DNA of 64,000 bases, taken from NCBI GenBank assembly GCA_005765155.1, contig VCCP01000006.1:3360501-3424500 (forward strand), given 5' to 3'. This DNA is from Zelopaecilomyces penicillatus (Eukaryota > Ascomycota > Sordariomycetes > Hypocreales > Pseudodiploosporaceae). Below, in pieces: positions 45,112 to 57,471 of this stretch (positions are counted from its first letter, which is position 1; each line of letters begins with the position of its first letter). The translations under genes were made by a program, and so were the position numbers. The notes below the pieces were generated by a model, which made no database searches, had not been told where the DNA came from, and was given only the letters and a program-made list of their open reading frames with translations.

Positions 45112-47556
45112 ATGTCTGGCGGCACCAATGGCAACTACACAAACGGAAACACCCACAACCATCGCAATGGCACCCCCTCCACCACCGCTATGCTCAACAG
45201 CCCCGACCGGCTCCGCAAGATTGACCTGCTACGCGAAAAGAACATTGGCAAATACCTACCCTTACCCCAGCTCGTAGCCGTCGGCGACCAGAGCTCTGGT
45301 AAATCCTCGCTGCTGGAGAGTCTCACGGGTATCCCGTTTCCTCGGGGTCAAGAGCTGTGTACTCGGTATGCGACGCAGATTACACACCGCCGTGAGGAGC
45401 ATTCATATATCAATATTGGGATTATTCCGGGTCCTCATGCGGCGGCGGCGGATAAGGAGTATTTGGAGGGATATAGTCGACAGGTGCAGTCGACGACGCA
45501 GCTCCATGCTGAGTTTGCCAGTATTCTGGATGAGGTACGTCATCTCTCTCTCTCTCTCTCTCTCTCTTTCATTGATATATCTATTCCAAAGAATGAGAGA
45601 GACAATCAATAGATACAGCCAAATTTAATAATAGCTTACACCCAGGTCAACGCACGCATGGGCATCCGCACTCCCCAAAACCCCCTCGGCAGCAAAACCT
45701 TCACCGACGACGTCCTCAAAATCGAAAAATGCGGCCCGGACGAAGACTACCTCACCGTTATCGACGTCCCCGGCATCTTCCGCCTCACCACCGAGGGCGT
45801 CACCTCCGACCGTGACAAGCAGCTCGTCATAGACATGGTCAAGGAGTATATCCGCGACTCGCGGACCATCATCCTTGCCGTCCTACCGTGCAACGTTGAT
45901 GTCATGACCCAAGAGATCCTCGCGCTCGCAGAAACATATGACCCGACGGGCGAGCGCACCATTGGCGTTTTGACAAAGCCAGATCTTGTCAAGGAGCGTA
46001 GTGCAAAAGCTGTGGTGTGTAATCTCGTCGAGGGGAAGCGCAAGCCGCTTACGCTGGGGTACTATGTTGTCCGGAGCCGCGGTGGTGATGAAGAAGACAA
46101 CGCGGGAGGTGTGTCGAGTAGTATCTATGAGCGGGAGCAGATGTTTCGTGAGCAGCCGTGGAGTCAGCTCCCCGACGATCGGATTGGCGTGGACGCGCTG
46201 CGCGAACGGCTCCAAGAACTGCTTGGCCAGATCACCGACCGGGCGTTTCCGAAACTTCGCGCAGAGACTCGCCAGATGCTCACAGAGTCTGAGGAGGCAT
46301 TGGCTAAACTTGGGCCCCCGAGACAGTCGGAGCGCGAGCAGCAGCAGTATCTGGTCAGCATGGCAGGCGAGTTTCAGAAGATTGTGCGTGCTGCGCTCAA
46401 CGCGGACTACTCGACGCGCAAAGCGTTTTCGAAGAATGAGTTTCGCCTGATTACCTCGGTGGTGAATATCACTGAGGAGTTTAACGCTTCGTTTCGGAGC
46501 TCTGCGCATGCGTACTCGTTTAATAACGTTACGTCTTCTCATCTTGAAGAGGCTGCGGCTAACGGAGGCGGCTACGATTCGGATAATGAGAATAATGTTA
46601 TTGACTGGTCTGGGTTCCTGAAAGATAAACAAGCTGCTGCTGGTGCAGATCAATCAAAGAAGGTAAAGATGGCTGGTGATGATGGCGACGATAATGACAG
46701 TGAAGATACGCTTGGCCATGTTAGCGTCGATCCAGACGAGTTCCCCGATCTCTCCAAGCTCATCATCAGCGACTATACCAAAGACGAGCCCACAAACGGC
46801 ATCATGAAATGGATCAGCTCGCTCCACATCCGCAGCCGCGGCCTTGAACTCGGCACGTTCGGCCCAGCCTTGCTCTCCAGCGCATTCCGCGAACAATCCA
46901 CCAAATGGGAGTCCCTCGCCCGCCAGTACCTCAGCAAAGTTATCCTCACCATCCACAAATTCATCCTCCTCGCGCTACGCGAAGTCTGCGTCGACGAACG
47001 CGCCAGCGAAGAGCTCCTCTCCAGCATCACAAACGACCTCCTCACGCGGTACACCAACGGCATGAGCCAGGCCATCTTCCTCGTCGAGATTGAGCGCGAC
47101 TGTAAACCCTACACGCTAAACCACTATTTCAACAGCAACCTCCAAAAAGCGCGGGGCTTACGCATGAAGGAGGCTTTGCGCTCTAAAGCACGACCAGGGC
47201 CCTCTGCATTCGGTGGGGAAGCACCCCTGGTGATTGATTTAGATAGCGTGCAGGCGGTGGTGTGTAACAGGAGTAATGCGGAGCAGACGGCCGAGGAGAT
47301 TCACGATATCTTGCAGGCGTATTATCGAGTCGCCTGTAAGCGGTTTATTGATAATGTGTATCATCAGGCGGTGGATCATTATTTGTTGTCTGGGCCGATG
47401 AGTCCGTTGGCGTTGTTTACGGAGCGGTGGGTGTTGGATTTGGATGCGGATAAGTTGGCGGCGATTGCGGGAGAGTCGAGGATGATTAGGGAGCGGAGGG
47501 AAAAGCTGAGGAAGAAGATTGATGATTTGGAGATTGCCATGAAGATTTTGAGATGA
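45112..47556 (+). CDS. Dynamin-family large GTPase (fungal Mx/Drp-like), 777 aa
   Basis: Mechanochemical GTPase that assembles on membranes. Exons 45112-45534 and 45646-47556; the intron (GTACGT...CCAG) contains a CT run. Start at 45112. G1 is GDQSSGKSS (residues 58-66), G3 is DVPG (181-184) and G4 is TKPD (251-254). The stalk region follows, with an Asp/Glu-rich insert (about residues 495-550), and a GTPase effector domain at the C-terminus ending KLRKKIDDLEIAMKILR. There is no PH domain or proline-rich tail, so it is not a classical endocytic dynamin. It fits the lineage-expanded Mx-like group common in filamentous ascomycetes, whose roles are mostly unknown (membrane remodelling or possible antiviral or incompatibility functions). 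It looks intact. Confidence 0.96.
45543..45567 (+). repeat. (CT)n microsatellite in dynamin intron
   Basis: About 12 CT units starting eight bases after the donor site of the dynamin-gene intron. Confidence 0.9.
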
Positions 47557-48164
47557 TTGTTGTCAGTATGGTACAGAAAATTTCCTCGGTAGCTGTGTGT
47601 TAGCTGCTGTGACGAGATGCATGTTAATAAAGAGTTGTTAGTAGCTGGAAAGGTCATCACAACTCGGATGACGAGTGTCAAAAAAATAGTGTCACAAAGC
47701 CAAGAACTAGATGTCTTCAAGTCGATTGTTTGGATCAAAAGGTATAAATACAAAACTCCGTTAGCCTCCCCCGTCGCATGTCTGATTTCAAGAAAGGTTG
47801 TTCAATTAAAACACACACAAAACCACCATGGTGCGTTTTCTCTGCCAATGCCTCCAGGTGGGCCAACTGTCAAGAATGAAGTATAAAGATGTAATCCTGA
47901 GAGATGTTAGTACATGTAGGATGACATGGGAAATGAGTCCCAAAGGAAGAGCTTACATGAGGAACTGGTCGTGAGTGGAGACAAGCAGCGATCAACATGC
48001 TGGGTCCCATGTCTGCTCTTGTCTCGTGGTGTGAACCAGTGGATGTAAAATAGAAAAAATCATAGACCGCCGGGTATTCCAATTCCTGCCTCCCAATTTT
48101 CCGGTAACTCTCCTGAATCCCCCTTCCATATTGCTGATTCTCTTTTGGTTCCAAAGATAGCTGT
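47557..48164. other. Convergent intergenic region
   Basis: Lies between the 3' ends of the dynamin and ubiquitin-like genes. No gene is seen. Confidence 0.45.
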
Positions 48165-48455
48165 TTACATCTTCTCCAGGTCTACCAGGGAACCCTCCTC
48201 GATCTTGTAGTGTGCAAGAGTCTTGTCATCAGAGAGCTTCTGGCTGTTGAAGATGAGCATCTGGCTGGCAGCGGGGACACCCTTCTTGCTCTGGATCTGG
48301 GCCTTGAGCTCCTTGATGGTGGTGGTGGGCTGGACCCAGTACTCGAAGCCGAGGGCGGAACCGTCAGAGTCGTCGACGTATTCGACCTCGATGGTGAAGT
48401 TGTGGTAGAGACAGGGGAAGAGGACGGAGAACAGCGAAGAAGCGTAGCCGAACAT
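48165..48455 (-). CDS. Ubiquitin-like domain protein, 96 aa
   Basis: Small protein with a ubiquitin-like fold in residues about 20-95: FTIEVEYVDD, then TTTIKELKAQIQSKKGVPA, MLIFNSQKLSDDKTLAHYKI and EEGSLVDL, matching the beta-grasp order of ubiquitin with the Ile44-type patch region. It ends LEKM and lacks a C-terminal Gly-Gly, so it cannot be conjugated like ubiquitin. The N-terminal 17 residues are hydrophobic (FGYASSLFSVLFPCLYHN) and might be a membrane anchor or part of the fold. Probably an adaptor or a stand-alone UBL; the pathway is unknown. The gene is unspliced and the start at 48455 is the only ATG in a suitable position. Confidence 0.75.
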   Translation of the reverse strand: MFGYASSLFSVLFPCLYHNFTIEVEYVDDSDGSALGFEYWVQPTTTIKELKAQIQSKKGVPAASQMLIFNSQKLSDDKTLAHYKIEEGSLVDLEKM

Positions 48456-50706
48456 TTTGAAGTAGGTGTGGATGTGGTTGGAAGTAGAGATTTATTTGAG
48501 TTTCGTTTCGTGATTTGACACAGAATGCTGATTGACGGTGTTGGTAGAGAAGCGAGTTTGGCGAGTTGTTGCAGATACAGGTAGTGGTTCAAGTTTTGAA
48601 TGTGTTGGCCTATTTATCTGAAATCGAGTTCGAGCGAGAAGTAGCTAGTAAGAGATTTGGTGCAGAAAAAGCGTCGGTTATGCAAAATGATGTATGAAGA
48701 TACGTAGAGTTCAAGAATTGGCACAAATAGTGAGTGAGAGTTGTTGTTGTTGTTTTGCGTGTGAGCGTGCGAGTATTCTGAGAGAATGTGGGCGTGTATG
48801 AAGAACACAAAAATCAAGTAATGAAGGAATGAATGGCAGTGCGTACGAAAACAACACAGACGAATGGATGGATGTAAGGATCAGGAATGAAGCTCAGCCT
48901 CGACCAGAGAGGGGGGGACAGAGCAGAAGATAAATTAAGCAGAACTGCGCACCAGGCAGCAAAACGTCAGTGCTTTTTTGGGATGTTTTGTGGGAACAAA
49001 GGCGAGGTTGGCACGAGGCTAGGACTGGCCTAGGCTGGGTGCTGCTGATTGGCTAGACTGGCTAGGCTTGGATGTGTCTGTGATTTGAATTGGGGGGGAT
49101 GTGCACTGAAACTGCACTGAACGGGGAGAGGCTAGGCTGGAAGGCTAGGCTGGAAGGCTAGGCTGAGAATGGATAGACTGGCAGATGGGGATAGACAGAA
49201 AAAGGTTGAGGTGGTATCAGAACGAAGGAGCACAGACAGACCGGGGATGGATGGAAAAGCTCAGGGGGACAAGGAGCATCTTTAAAGCAGACGTCTGAGC
49301 ACCTTGATGCAGCCAGACAGGCAGACAGGCAGACTACTTCCCAAGGAGGTTGATGGAAAGCCAGCCAGCCAACAGAGGCCAGCTAGCCAGCAATCGAGAG
49401 GCTTGGAGAAACGCCATCTGCAGAGTTGTCTCCCCTAATGGACAGTTGGCTGTGCTGCTGCTGAGTGCCGTTCCTAGACATGGAGTGGAGGTTTCATTAC
49501 GGCGTCGCCATGGGGGCGGGCGCCAGGTGCTGTGATTGGAAGTGATGGAGCACTAAATGCGGACGACATGCAGGGGACCTGGGGAGCATATTACAGGGGG
49601 GGCTTACGTCTACAGGGGCTGTCTAGCCATCTACAGGGGAGCACCAGGGCTAGCCGCTAGCCTTGATAGCGCTGGACACGCAGCTGCCCTTGTTTGTCTT
49701 GCCTCCCACGTCTTTTGTCTTCCAAGGTTTGTCATTCTCGGATCCTCTGGTCCCCCAGTGCCGTTTTCAGCGCATCTTTCAGTGGATATATCGTCCCGTT
49801 TATCTCCATTCCCTTCCCCTGATCTTCTCCAGTACCGATGATACTAATTGACCTCTCTTTGTCACACCCATCAGCACAGCAGTTCACGTACCCAGTTAAC
49901 AGTCCCACATCACTACCAAGCCACACACAGCCAGCCCGCCGCCACGAAAAGCCATTGCATCCACCCAGAAGAAAAAAAGGAACTCCTAGTTTCAGACGTC
50001 ACAGGCTGAGCCGGCGTTGCGCCCGTTTATTTCAGCGTCGGCCGAGAGAAGAAAAGAAAAGAAAAGAAACAAACGGTTTCGCATGCTGGCCATGCGTTTG
50101 ACATGTTTACTTTTGCAAAAAGACTCCATACATACGTAGATATTGTTCAGGTGAGTGGGGGAAAAACGAAGAATGATGGTGAATAAAGTGGCACAAACAG
50201 CGGTGACGAGAGGGCCAAGAGCAGAGCTGAGGAGTGGTGAGTATCGTGGCGTAACAGGGAGGATGTGGGATTCCCCCAGGAGAAGTGAGCAACTCATCAT
50301 GACAGCATATTATACAAGTCGCCGCTGTTAATGACATGAACGAAAAAATCCCATCACGCGGAAGAGAGTGCCCCATTATGATGAATAATTTGTCGACTAT
50401 TGTGGTGTTGATATGTACTACGTAATATCACCGAGATCATTATCCAACCAGCCATTCTCCCACCGCGGTGCCTCTAGATAAGACAACTGCAACGGTTTGT
50501 CGCACCTCTGCATTAGCTGATTAGCACCCGCATCAAATCTGCCCCATTGCCACGTAGATAGACAAAAGTCTTGGGCAACTGCATCTCAAACGGCTGCAGG
50601 GCTATCTCAAGATTTGCTTGTCAGTCATTCTCAGGAGCTCGCCTCTCAAGGGATCTCGAGGCAATCTCATCCCGCTGCTCAGTTAGTATTTCCATTCTGT
50701 ACCCAT
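48456..50706. other. Gene-poor region, 2.2 kb
   Basis: The left end is the ubiquitin-like gene's 5' region. Around 49010-49170 the sequence is rich in irregular GGCTAGGCTGG-type direct repeats, and 49310-49335 has CAGG-CAGA repeats. Short frames only; no gene is recognised. Confidence 0.4.
49010..49170 (+). repeat. Irregular GGCTAGGCTG repeats
   Basis: Several imperfect copies of GCTAGGCTGG/GCTAGACTGG within 160 bases (for example three copies of AAGGCTAGGCTG in tandem near 49133-49165). Degenerate minisatellite. Confidence 0.6.
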
Positions 50707-51539
50707 CTAGGTATCACTGTTGGAAGTACTGGTACGTGCTCTCTTGGCTCCCTCTGGTTTCTCCACCCCTTTCTTCGCGTTCAGCAGGAAGTTGTCGAGT
50801 AAGTCTTTGACGAACTCGGGTGTACTGACAGCAACATCATCGTATACTTTTTTAACATCTTTCTGTGCAAGAGAATTGGGCAAAAAGGCCAGAGTAAGCC
50901 GCTCTACTCTCCGACGGAGCCCTCTCACCGAGGCTGGGGTAGAATTATATACCACGGGGACAGTGAGAAGGAGGTTACGGGGAACGCTGCTGGATTTAAT
51001 GATCAAACTAAAGTATTCCGTATCCGAAAAGTTTCCAAGCCTAGGGATGAGATACTGGTCTGCCAAAGCAAACATTCTCACATGGACCAACAAACCTGGA
51101 AGAATGTCGGCATCATTGATTGTCGTTGATGTCGTTTGCAATGCGCAATATTTTCCAGTGTAGAGATAGTCGATCAATCGTGTGACCATGTCAGGCGGGA
51201 TATTAGTAAATTCCTAGACTCCTGATGCCTCCTGAATAGAGTGTGTGAGTGTGTTTAACAACAACGCAAAATGAGTCTGTGTTTCTAGATTTCACCTTGA
51301 ATGGGCCGTTGCACGCCTTGCGAAAGACTTCAGACTGGCAGCAGACGACAATCTTGTGCACAGGGAACCTCTGGCCCTGGCTGACGAATTCATAGTCGGT
51401 ATACTCTCCCGCTTCACGCGACCTATTTGCCTGCGGATTAGCTACACTCTCCCTCTGGCTCTCCACCTTGCTCGTGGGCGGGGACAAGGCCTAGATGCAC
51501 ATACTTGGCCATCAGCGCCAACGTTTCCTCGGAAAACAT
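50707..51539 (-). CDS. BTB/POZ-domain protein, 222 aa
   Basis: Three exons: 51539-51505 (35 nt), 51422-51296 and 51213-50707. Both introns are 82 nt: 51423-51504 (GTATGT...AAATAG) and 51214-51295 (GTGAAA...GTCTAG). This model keeps one frame throughout: 35+127+507 = 669 nt. The BTB fold is clear: YTDYEFVSQGQRFPVHKIVV, SEVFRKACNGPFK, PPDMVTRLIDYLYTGKY, then MFALADQYLIPRLGNFS. The C-terminal tail (KRARTSTSNSDT) is basic and Ser/Thr-rich and may be nuclear. Fungal BTB proteins of this size are usually Cul3 adaptors or protein-interaction modules; no target can be deduced. An alternative acceptor (ATTCAG) would run into a stop, so the later one is chosen. Confidence 0.85.
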
Positions 51540-54500
51540 CTTGGTCAGAGTGGGATTCAAGCCGTCAGCTAGTCACACAAAAGGAAACCACGGGTGAGTT
51601 CGGCCGAAAGACTTTTCTCAGATGTGGGTATTCGGCGAGAGATGGGCGATCTAGATGCGTGTTGATGCCGCTCGCATTCAGCCCGTTGGTGATGGTGGCG
51701 CTCTGCCGTTGGTGATGGCAGAGTTTCCAATTGTTCAGGATTGGTTATTTGGAGGGTTGGAGTGCAGGTGGCGCTTGCTGTGGATCGCCCAGCCGCCACC
51801 CGCTATCCGCCCACCCAGCGGCAGTGCAACGGCAGTGTAACGCCTCGGGAGGCACAACATTGGCGCTTCACCTATTCTCTACCAACACAGAGTTACTCTC
51901 AGAAGCATTGTAATCGTCTATCACATTCCAGTAACTAACTCAGTAGGCTATTCAGTCCTTTGGCTGTCTGAATTTGGAACGCTTAGGGCAAACACCACAC
52001 GGAAAGAGGGGAAAGACGACATAAAGCAACGTCATGACGGGCTTCTGAGCCACTGTGACGAGGTGGCCATTCATTGACCCAACTGCATCAATGAACCAGA
52101 ATCCAACTAACAATGACTAGAAACTAGAACACAGCACCTAATGCACATGCAGGTGTACGTAATATGACAAGTGCGCCGTTGGTGATGCCAGCCTTGCAGA
52201 ATTGCTTGTTCTGGAGTGTGGCGTTTAACGCTGCTCCAACCAGCCGCGCCTCTCCACTGGCCGCCCAAGCCGCCCTACCTAACGTCTCAACGTCGGCAGT
52301 GCATTAGGGGCGCTTACTGATTGATATTGTACAACACGAGAGCACTTTTTATGCCGGCTCCTGTGTTGCATTGCGTTGCATGACTTGGAGTTGCACTCGT
52401 GGCACAGTTCGCACCAAATGCACCAGACGCACCAGCTGTCTGTCTGCAGCATTCATGCCAGGAGGCTTCATCAATCTGCCTATATCAGAGACTGCGTTTG
52501 CAGCCTGATGAAAAATATCGGGTAAGGTATTCCTTTTCATCGCTATAATTGGGCATCTTGGCGCGTCTGCAAGGCCGTTCTTTCCGCACAAGTCGGGCGC
52601 ACTTCGGCATGCGAGATGGGACGAGCCCGTCAAAGCACACTGCTGATCAGCATCGACAAGGAAATGTGAATATCCGCTGTGGACAAACTTGGCGACTGCA
52701 CAACAATGAGTAATAATGCTTCATGGCATAAAAGGGGCACCCTGTCAGTGACTAGACTTTGCACGGATACTCAAGCATAACGGATCCCCACAGCACCTCG
52801 TCCTGTCAGCAGCCTTGGCAGGACCCTGGTGTGAACAAGGCATGGGGAGCCTCGAGGTTGTTGCAGTCAACAATAGCAAGTTTCCACGAGTTAGGACAAG
52901 GTGAGTAACAAGAAAAGCAATCCCTCAGCGCCATTGACCTCATGATTGTATTTGGAACTGACCTGTTCTTTTCCAGAGACTCACTCCTCCAAGATTCAAC
53001 ACGTGTCGAGATCGAGAGACCCCCACACCAACCAACTTTTCCTTCCACTGTCTAGGTCTACACAGTGTTGTCCATCAGACCCAATCATCGAGTCAGACGC
53101 CCTACAAGCATGCAATGCACCTTGAATAGAACCGACTTTCGACCAACAATGCAGGTATCACCTGGCCTCTCACACGCAGCTCCGCATCAGAGACCTGCTT
53201 TACTGGTGCCCCCTTTCACCTGGGTGTACAGTACGGAGTACATAATTATCACTCATCCAGCCACAAATTCCAAATGCGAGAATCTCAAGCCTTGTCAATG
53301 CAACGCTGGCGTCGCGTCTGGGAACCCCATGTCTGCCGGGTTGGACAAGCCAAAGCCACGCTGCATCTAGTTTGGTGGCCCAAGCTAGGATAGCTGTCCC
53401 CCCCCTGCAACCCGCTTCCTAGTGTGCTCCGTATTAAAAACGAACAGCTAAAAACCAACAACGCAACCATTACATTTGGGTTAGAGCGCACGGTTCGGCA
53501 GACGTTGGTGGGGAACAAGTAGATTGACGCTTGGACGTGCCAACTTGGCTGGAGCCAGTGGGAGAAAATGAGTCTAGGAAGAGTGTGTGTCCGGCGCGCG
53601 CCGTCCGTCTTCATTGATGTCTGTAGTGGCCACTCCATCCGCGGCTTTGGGCTTGATTAGGTGTGTGTATCGCCAGGCCAGCCCGTGCGAAGGCTTTCTT
53701 TCCAAGCTCAAATGAAGTTTTGCTTACCCGATGACGCGGGCGCTCGCTTGCGGAAGGAATAACCTCGTCTGCTCTCGCTGCTTCTGCTGCGGATCTTCAT
53801 TTTGGTCATGGACGCGTTGCTGCCAACCTCGCGAAAGATGTGCAAATACGATCATCGACGCCCGACTACGTAGTATTAGTGGCCAGCGGGACGCACCAGG
53901 CCTTCGGATATACAGGACATGCAATACCGACGAACAAGGTCCGGTGAGCCGTGTTTGCTAAAAACATCAGAGCTTTGTTGAGGCGTGGCCAGGACCATGG
54001 CACCGGCATTGCATGTCTTGGTCCCACTCTTGCTCATCTTATCAGGGGTATGAAACAGACAGTTGCGGATGGGACGAAGTCATGGGTGAAGTTCCAGCAA
54101 CGAGGTTATGACGAGCACAAGTCAGTTGATCTTTGAAAAGCTTGTTCAGACCTAACTTGCAGTGCCTACTACATAACACTATGTGATGTCAACAGCATTC
54201 AGCAAGTGGTGGGTGTAGTTGAGTCCTCGCTGGTGCAGACCTACTCCACAAACAGAGTATAGCACACTACTACGTATTATAGCATCCCCTGACTAAGACC
54301 CATTTCTCCCAGTTCGTCGATTGATGAATGCATTGATCCAAATATGCACCCAGACTTGGAGTTCATGGGCCAGGGGTTCCAGACCGCCACCCTTTAAGCA
54401 GGGCCTTCAGATATGAACAGGCATGTTTTCCTTGAGTTCTTTTTACAGGGTTCACAGGTGAAGACGAACCGTGGCCTCTGTGAGAGGCTGGCGGAATAGT

Positions 54501-56123
54501 TTGCCACTGGGTTTTCGTGAGTTGTTGGTTCGTTGATGGTTCTGCGTACCAACCTCCTTGATCTGTGTTCCCTATTCTTGTATTCCCCAGTAATTATGAA
54601 CCGTTTACCATAAATGGAAGTCATTATTAATGAGAGGGCTGGATGGTTGGCCAAGAATTGATTAGAAGTTTTGGGATTCATTCGGCGCAAGATTGAGTGC
54701 TCAACACGGGATTCCCGTGATATGTGGGTTTGGCATACGTCAGTTCTGCTACAACCCATCAAGCTGCATTTCTTGTATTCTTTGTCCCATCTTACCGACC
54801 TTGGGGATACTTTAATAGTCATCGCGCAATCCCAACGTTCAAATGGTGTTATCTACTCATGACATTCACGATGCCGGTGTGATAGTCCAGCAAAAAGTCC
54901 GAGGCTAGTTTTGGCGGATCAAGATTTGCGGTGCCCAGATAGATTCTGTAATAAGAAACAAGAGCAAATAGTTGCCGAAAGTCCGGCGAGGAGATAGCCG
55001 ATGCAGTCTAAACGAGGTCTATGGGTACCAGCGCTGCGCTGATGAAGCTCGGATGTAATATGAGGCAAGCTTTTGAGTAGAGAACATACATTTGTCTCTC
55101 TTTCCTTTGAACAAATGCAATTCATCATGTGGTTTGTTCTGGGAGACTTGTTCAACTCTGTTATCAATGCGGTTGCAGAGGCATGATTGACTAGAACCTA
55201 CATAATATCATGCAAGGAGGGTAGAAGATAACAGTGCAACCTCCCGGACTTGATGTATGTGGAGAAGGCGTGGAGAGATTGATATCCAGCTGGAAATGAC
55301 TTACTGTTTGACATGGTGCCCGACATGAAACCCAAATGTGAAGAACATTATGTCTGCTTGCCTCGACTAGTTGTGTCATGAGCTAAGCGCAGCCAATGTT
55401 CAACAGGATTTATTAGACATCATTTTGTGTGAAGATGTCTCTGACTGCGGTTGCCATGTTCATTCCGACGCCGAGAGGAGACTAATGCGGTTTAGAATTT
55501 GAACAAAAATCCGGCATGTTGGAAAATCCGATGTTTACTGCGCATGGTAGAAGTTGGGGTAGAAAATGGCGTTGTGTATGGATCTGGCATTTAACTGCCT
55601 GACATATTGCGATTACAAGGTCGGGCGACCAATGATTCTACAGTCGACTATCCAACATTAAAAAACCTGTGAACAATGTTTGAGAGATTTTCCAGCAATT
55701 TCAGGACGTAATGGAGAACACATTGATGAAGTTCAAAGTCTAGGCACACAACTGTGGGTCAGATCGCAAAGGAATGACTGAGTGTGAAAGCATGTCGGAC
55801 AGCAAAGCGGCGGTTTGACAAGACTCGGCATTATCAACAACAAATATTGTGTATCCAATATCGAGCACTATTGTAAGGCTGTATTGATGAATAAGATGGC
55901 TAATGTATGTGCCTTCTAGGCCGACGAAAGTAGATTTGGTCGTGTTATTTCGCTAGATTCTCAAGGCTACCCTAGACAGCAAAATTGGAAAAAAGGTAAT
56001 GTGCGATATGTCAGTTCGGAATGCTCAATTAACTCTGGTTTTATATTCTCAAAATCAAATGACATAAATGACGCATAGACTCATAGACCTTGTCGTAGCT
56101 TTGCACTAGTGGTGGCACATTAT
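51540..56123. other. Gene-poor region, 4.6 kb
   Basis: The longest stretch without a recognised gene. Only short frames are present. Two diverged copies of a motif starting CCGTTGGTGATG lie about 485 bases apart (near 51692 and 52173), perhaps ends of a decayed element. There is no RNA gene or transposase. Confidence 0.4.
51692..52215. repeat. Pair of diverged direct repeats
   Basis: Near 51692 and 52173 the plus strand carries CCGTTGGTGATG followed by a similar, about 30-base A/T-rich part ending in a GTTC-rich string. The intervening sequence has no open frame of note. It may be a remnant of terminal repeats. Visual match only. Confidence 0.3.
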
Positions 56124-56600
56124 TCACCATTTCCACCAACAGCCCAAGTATCTCGTAAGATAGCAACGTGCTTCTATCTTTATACATAAGAAGCCGCCGT
56201 TGAAGAGCTCGCCAGTGCAGCAGTGAGGAATAGAGCCGGCTTTGGTGCATGTTTTCTTAAGCTCGTCGGTTTCGATAGTTGATGAGACTATAATGTTTGT
56301 AAAAAAAAATGGGGAAAAAACTATTAACTCCCTCTGCTGCTCCACGTTGTATGGTTTGTGCCAGAAGCGCAAAACAGACTAAGGGGATCATGCTTGGGGT
56401 TAACTAGTAGGCAACTGAAGGCACATACCCTTTTCGCATTTTTTGTCATTGACATCTTCAGCGTTGATGGTGCAGCATCCTGGATCACTGTATAGACCGG
56501 TTTTGCCGCAGACGCCGGTTGCTGCGCGTGGGGTGGTGGGGACGGCAGCGGCAGCGACGACGACGGCGCTAACGAGAAGAGTAAAGACGGGGAACTTCAT
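56124..56600 (-). CDS. Class II hydrophobin-like secreted protein, 111 aa
   Basis: Two exons (56600-56429 and 56287-56124) around a 141-nt intron (GTATGT...TATAG); the frame joins KKCEK to VSSTIETDE. A signal peptide is evident (MKFPVFTLLVSAVVVAAAAVP). The eight-cysteine spacing is C-x10-CC-x11-C-x15-C-x8-CC-x10-C, with VCGKTGLYSDPGCC first and TCTKAGSIPHCCTGELFNGG last: the class II hydrophobin pattern. Hydrophobins are amphipathic surface proteins that coat spores and hyphae and lower surface tension. The frame runs about 20 residues past the last cysteine, with two extra cysteines, unlike usual class II ends, so a further short intron may be missed. It is the intact member of a three-locus array on the same strand. 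Confidence 0.72.
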
Positions 56601-57471
56601 ATTGGGAGATGTTTAGTTTGAAGACCGATAGGTTCTGATATAGAAGATGACAAGAACCGCTGAGAATGGGTGATGAGAAAAGAGCAGGTCTGTCTATGGG
56701 AGTGAGCTGTTGTGAGTGAATGCTTAGAAAAGGAGTTACTGGCAACACTGGCTAATGTTATGTGATCAAGCCCCAATTCCCTTTTCTCAGCAACTTTTAC
56801 TAATCAACAGCATAAGTTTTCATAAAAAAAGCGGTCTCAGACTTTGCTTCTGTTTGCTTTCTGTCTCTCGTACTCCTCGCTCTACAAGGCTAGCGCAAGC
56901 TATCTAGTCTCATCACCACACAACTAAAACATGATTGAACCGCGGACTGCACTGGAAATGTGACAGCTCTTGGGACCCTCATGTATGAAGACTGCATGTC
57001 TGACATTAAATCTAACCAGCTGATGCACGTTGAAGACAAATGGCACAACTGTTGCCGTATTTGACTGACAAAGCCGCTCCCGAGCCACGTCCTTTCTTCC
57101 ATGAGCATGTTTACAAGTTTGGTAATTTAGAATATGATAATAATAAACAGTAAGACGTTTTAGACCGCCTTGCACTCGAAGTCTTCCAAAATTCCTTCCA
57201 CGTCAGTGCAACAATGACCTACAAGCAATTCTTGTCGCCAAGAGCACCGAGTATGGATCTCTTTGTTCGTGAAGTGTTTTTTCCCAGACTTGAAGGGTTT
57301 GGGGACTACGTTAACTGGTCAACGCGCGTTGCACACACACACACACACACATGTATATATACATGTATATAAAAGGTAAAGAGAAGAAAGATGAAAAAAG
57401 AAAAAAGAAACAAAAAAAACATGGTGCTGGTGACTGCCGAAGGAAGAGAGAAAAGTAGACCTCCTGGTCAA
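56601..57471. other. Intergenic within the hydrophobin-like array
   Basis: Upstream of the intact gene, about 870 bases. Contains an AC run near 57331-57351 and a run of A-rich sequence near 57390-57420. No gene is seen. Confidence 0.4.
57331..57351 (+). repeat. (CA)n microsatellite
   Basis: About ten CA units, followed by an ATGTATATATACATGTATAT palindromic A/T stretch. Confidence 0.85.

Noticed and set aside
45883..46653. 256-residue frame antisense to the dynamin gene
   Set aside because: Lies wholly within the dynamin coding sequence and has no recognisable features.
51214..51216. In-frame TAG in the BTB gene as a nonsense mutation
   Set aside because: A later splice acceptor places the TAG at the end of the intron. 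The three-exon model then gives one continuous 222-residue frame.
51540..56123. Transposon or retroelement remnant filling the gene-free 4.6 kb
   Set aside because: No transposase, integrase or reverse-transcriptase motif was seen in any frame; only two short diverged repeats.
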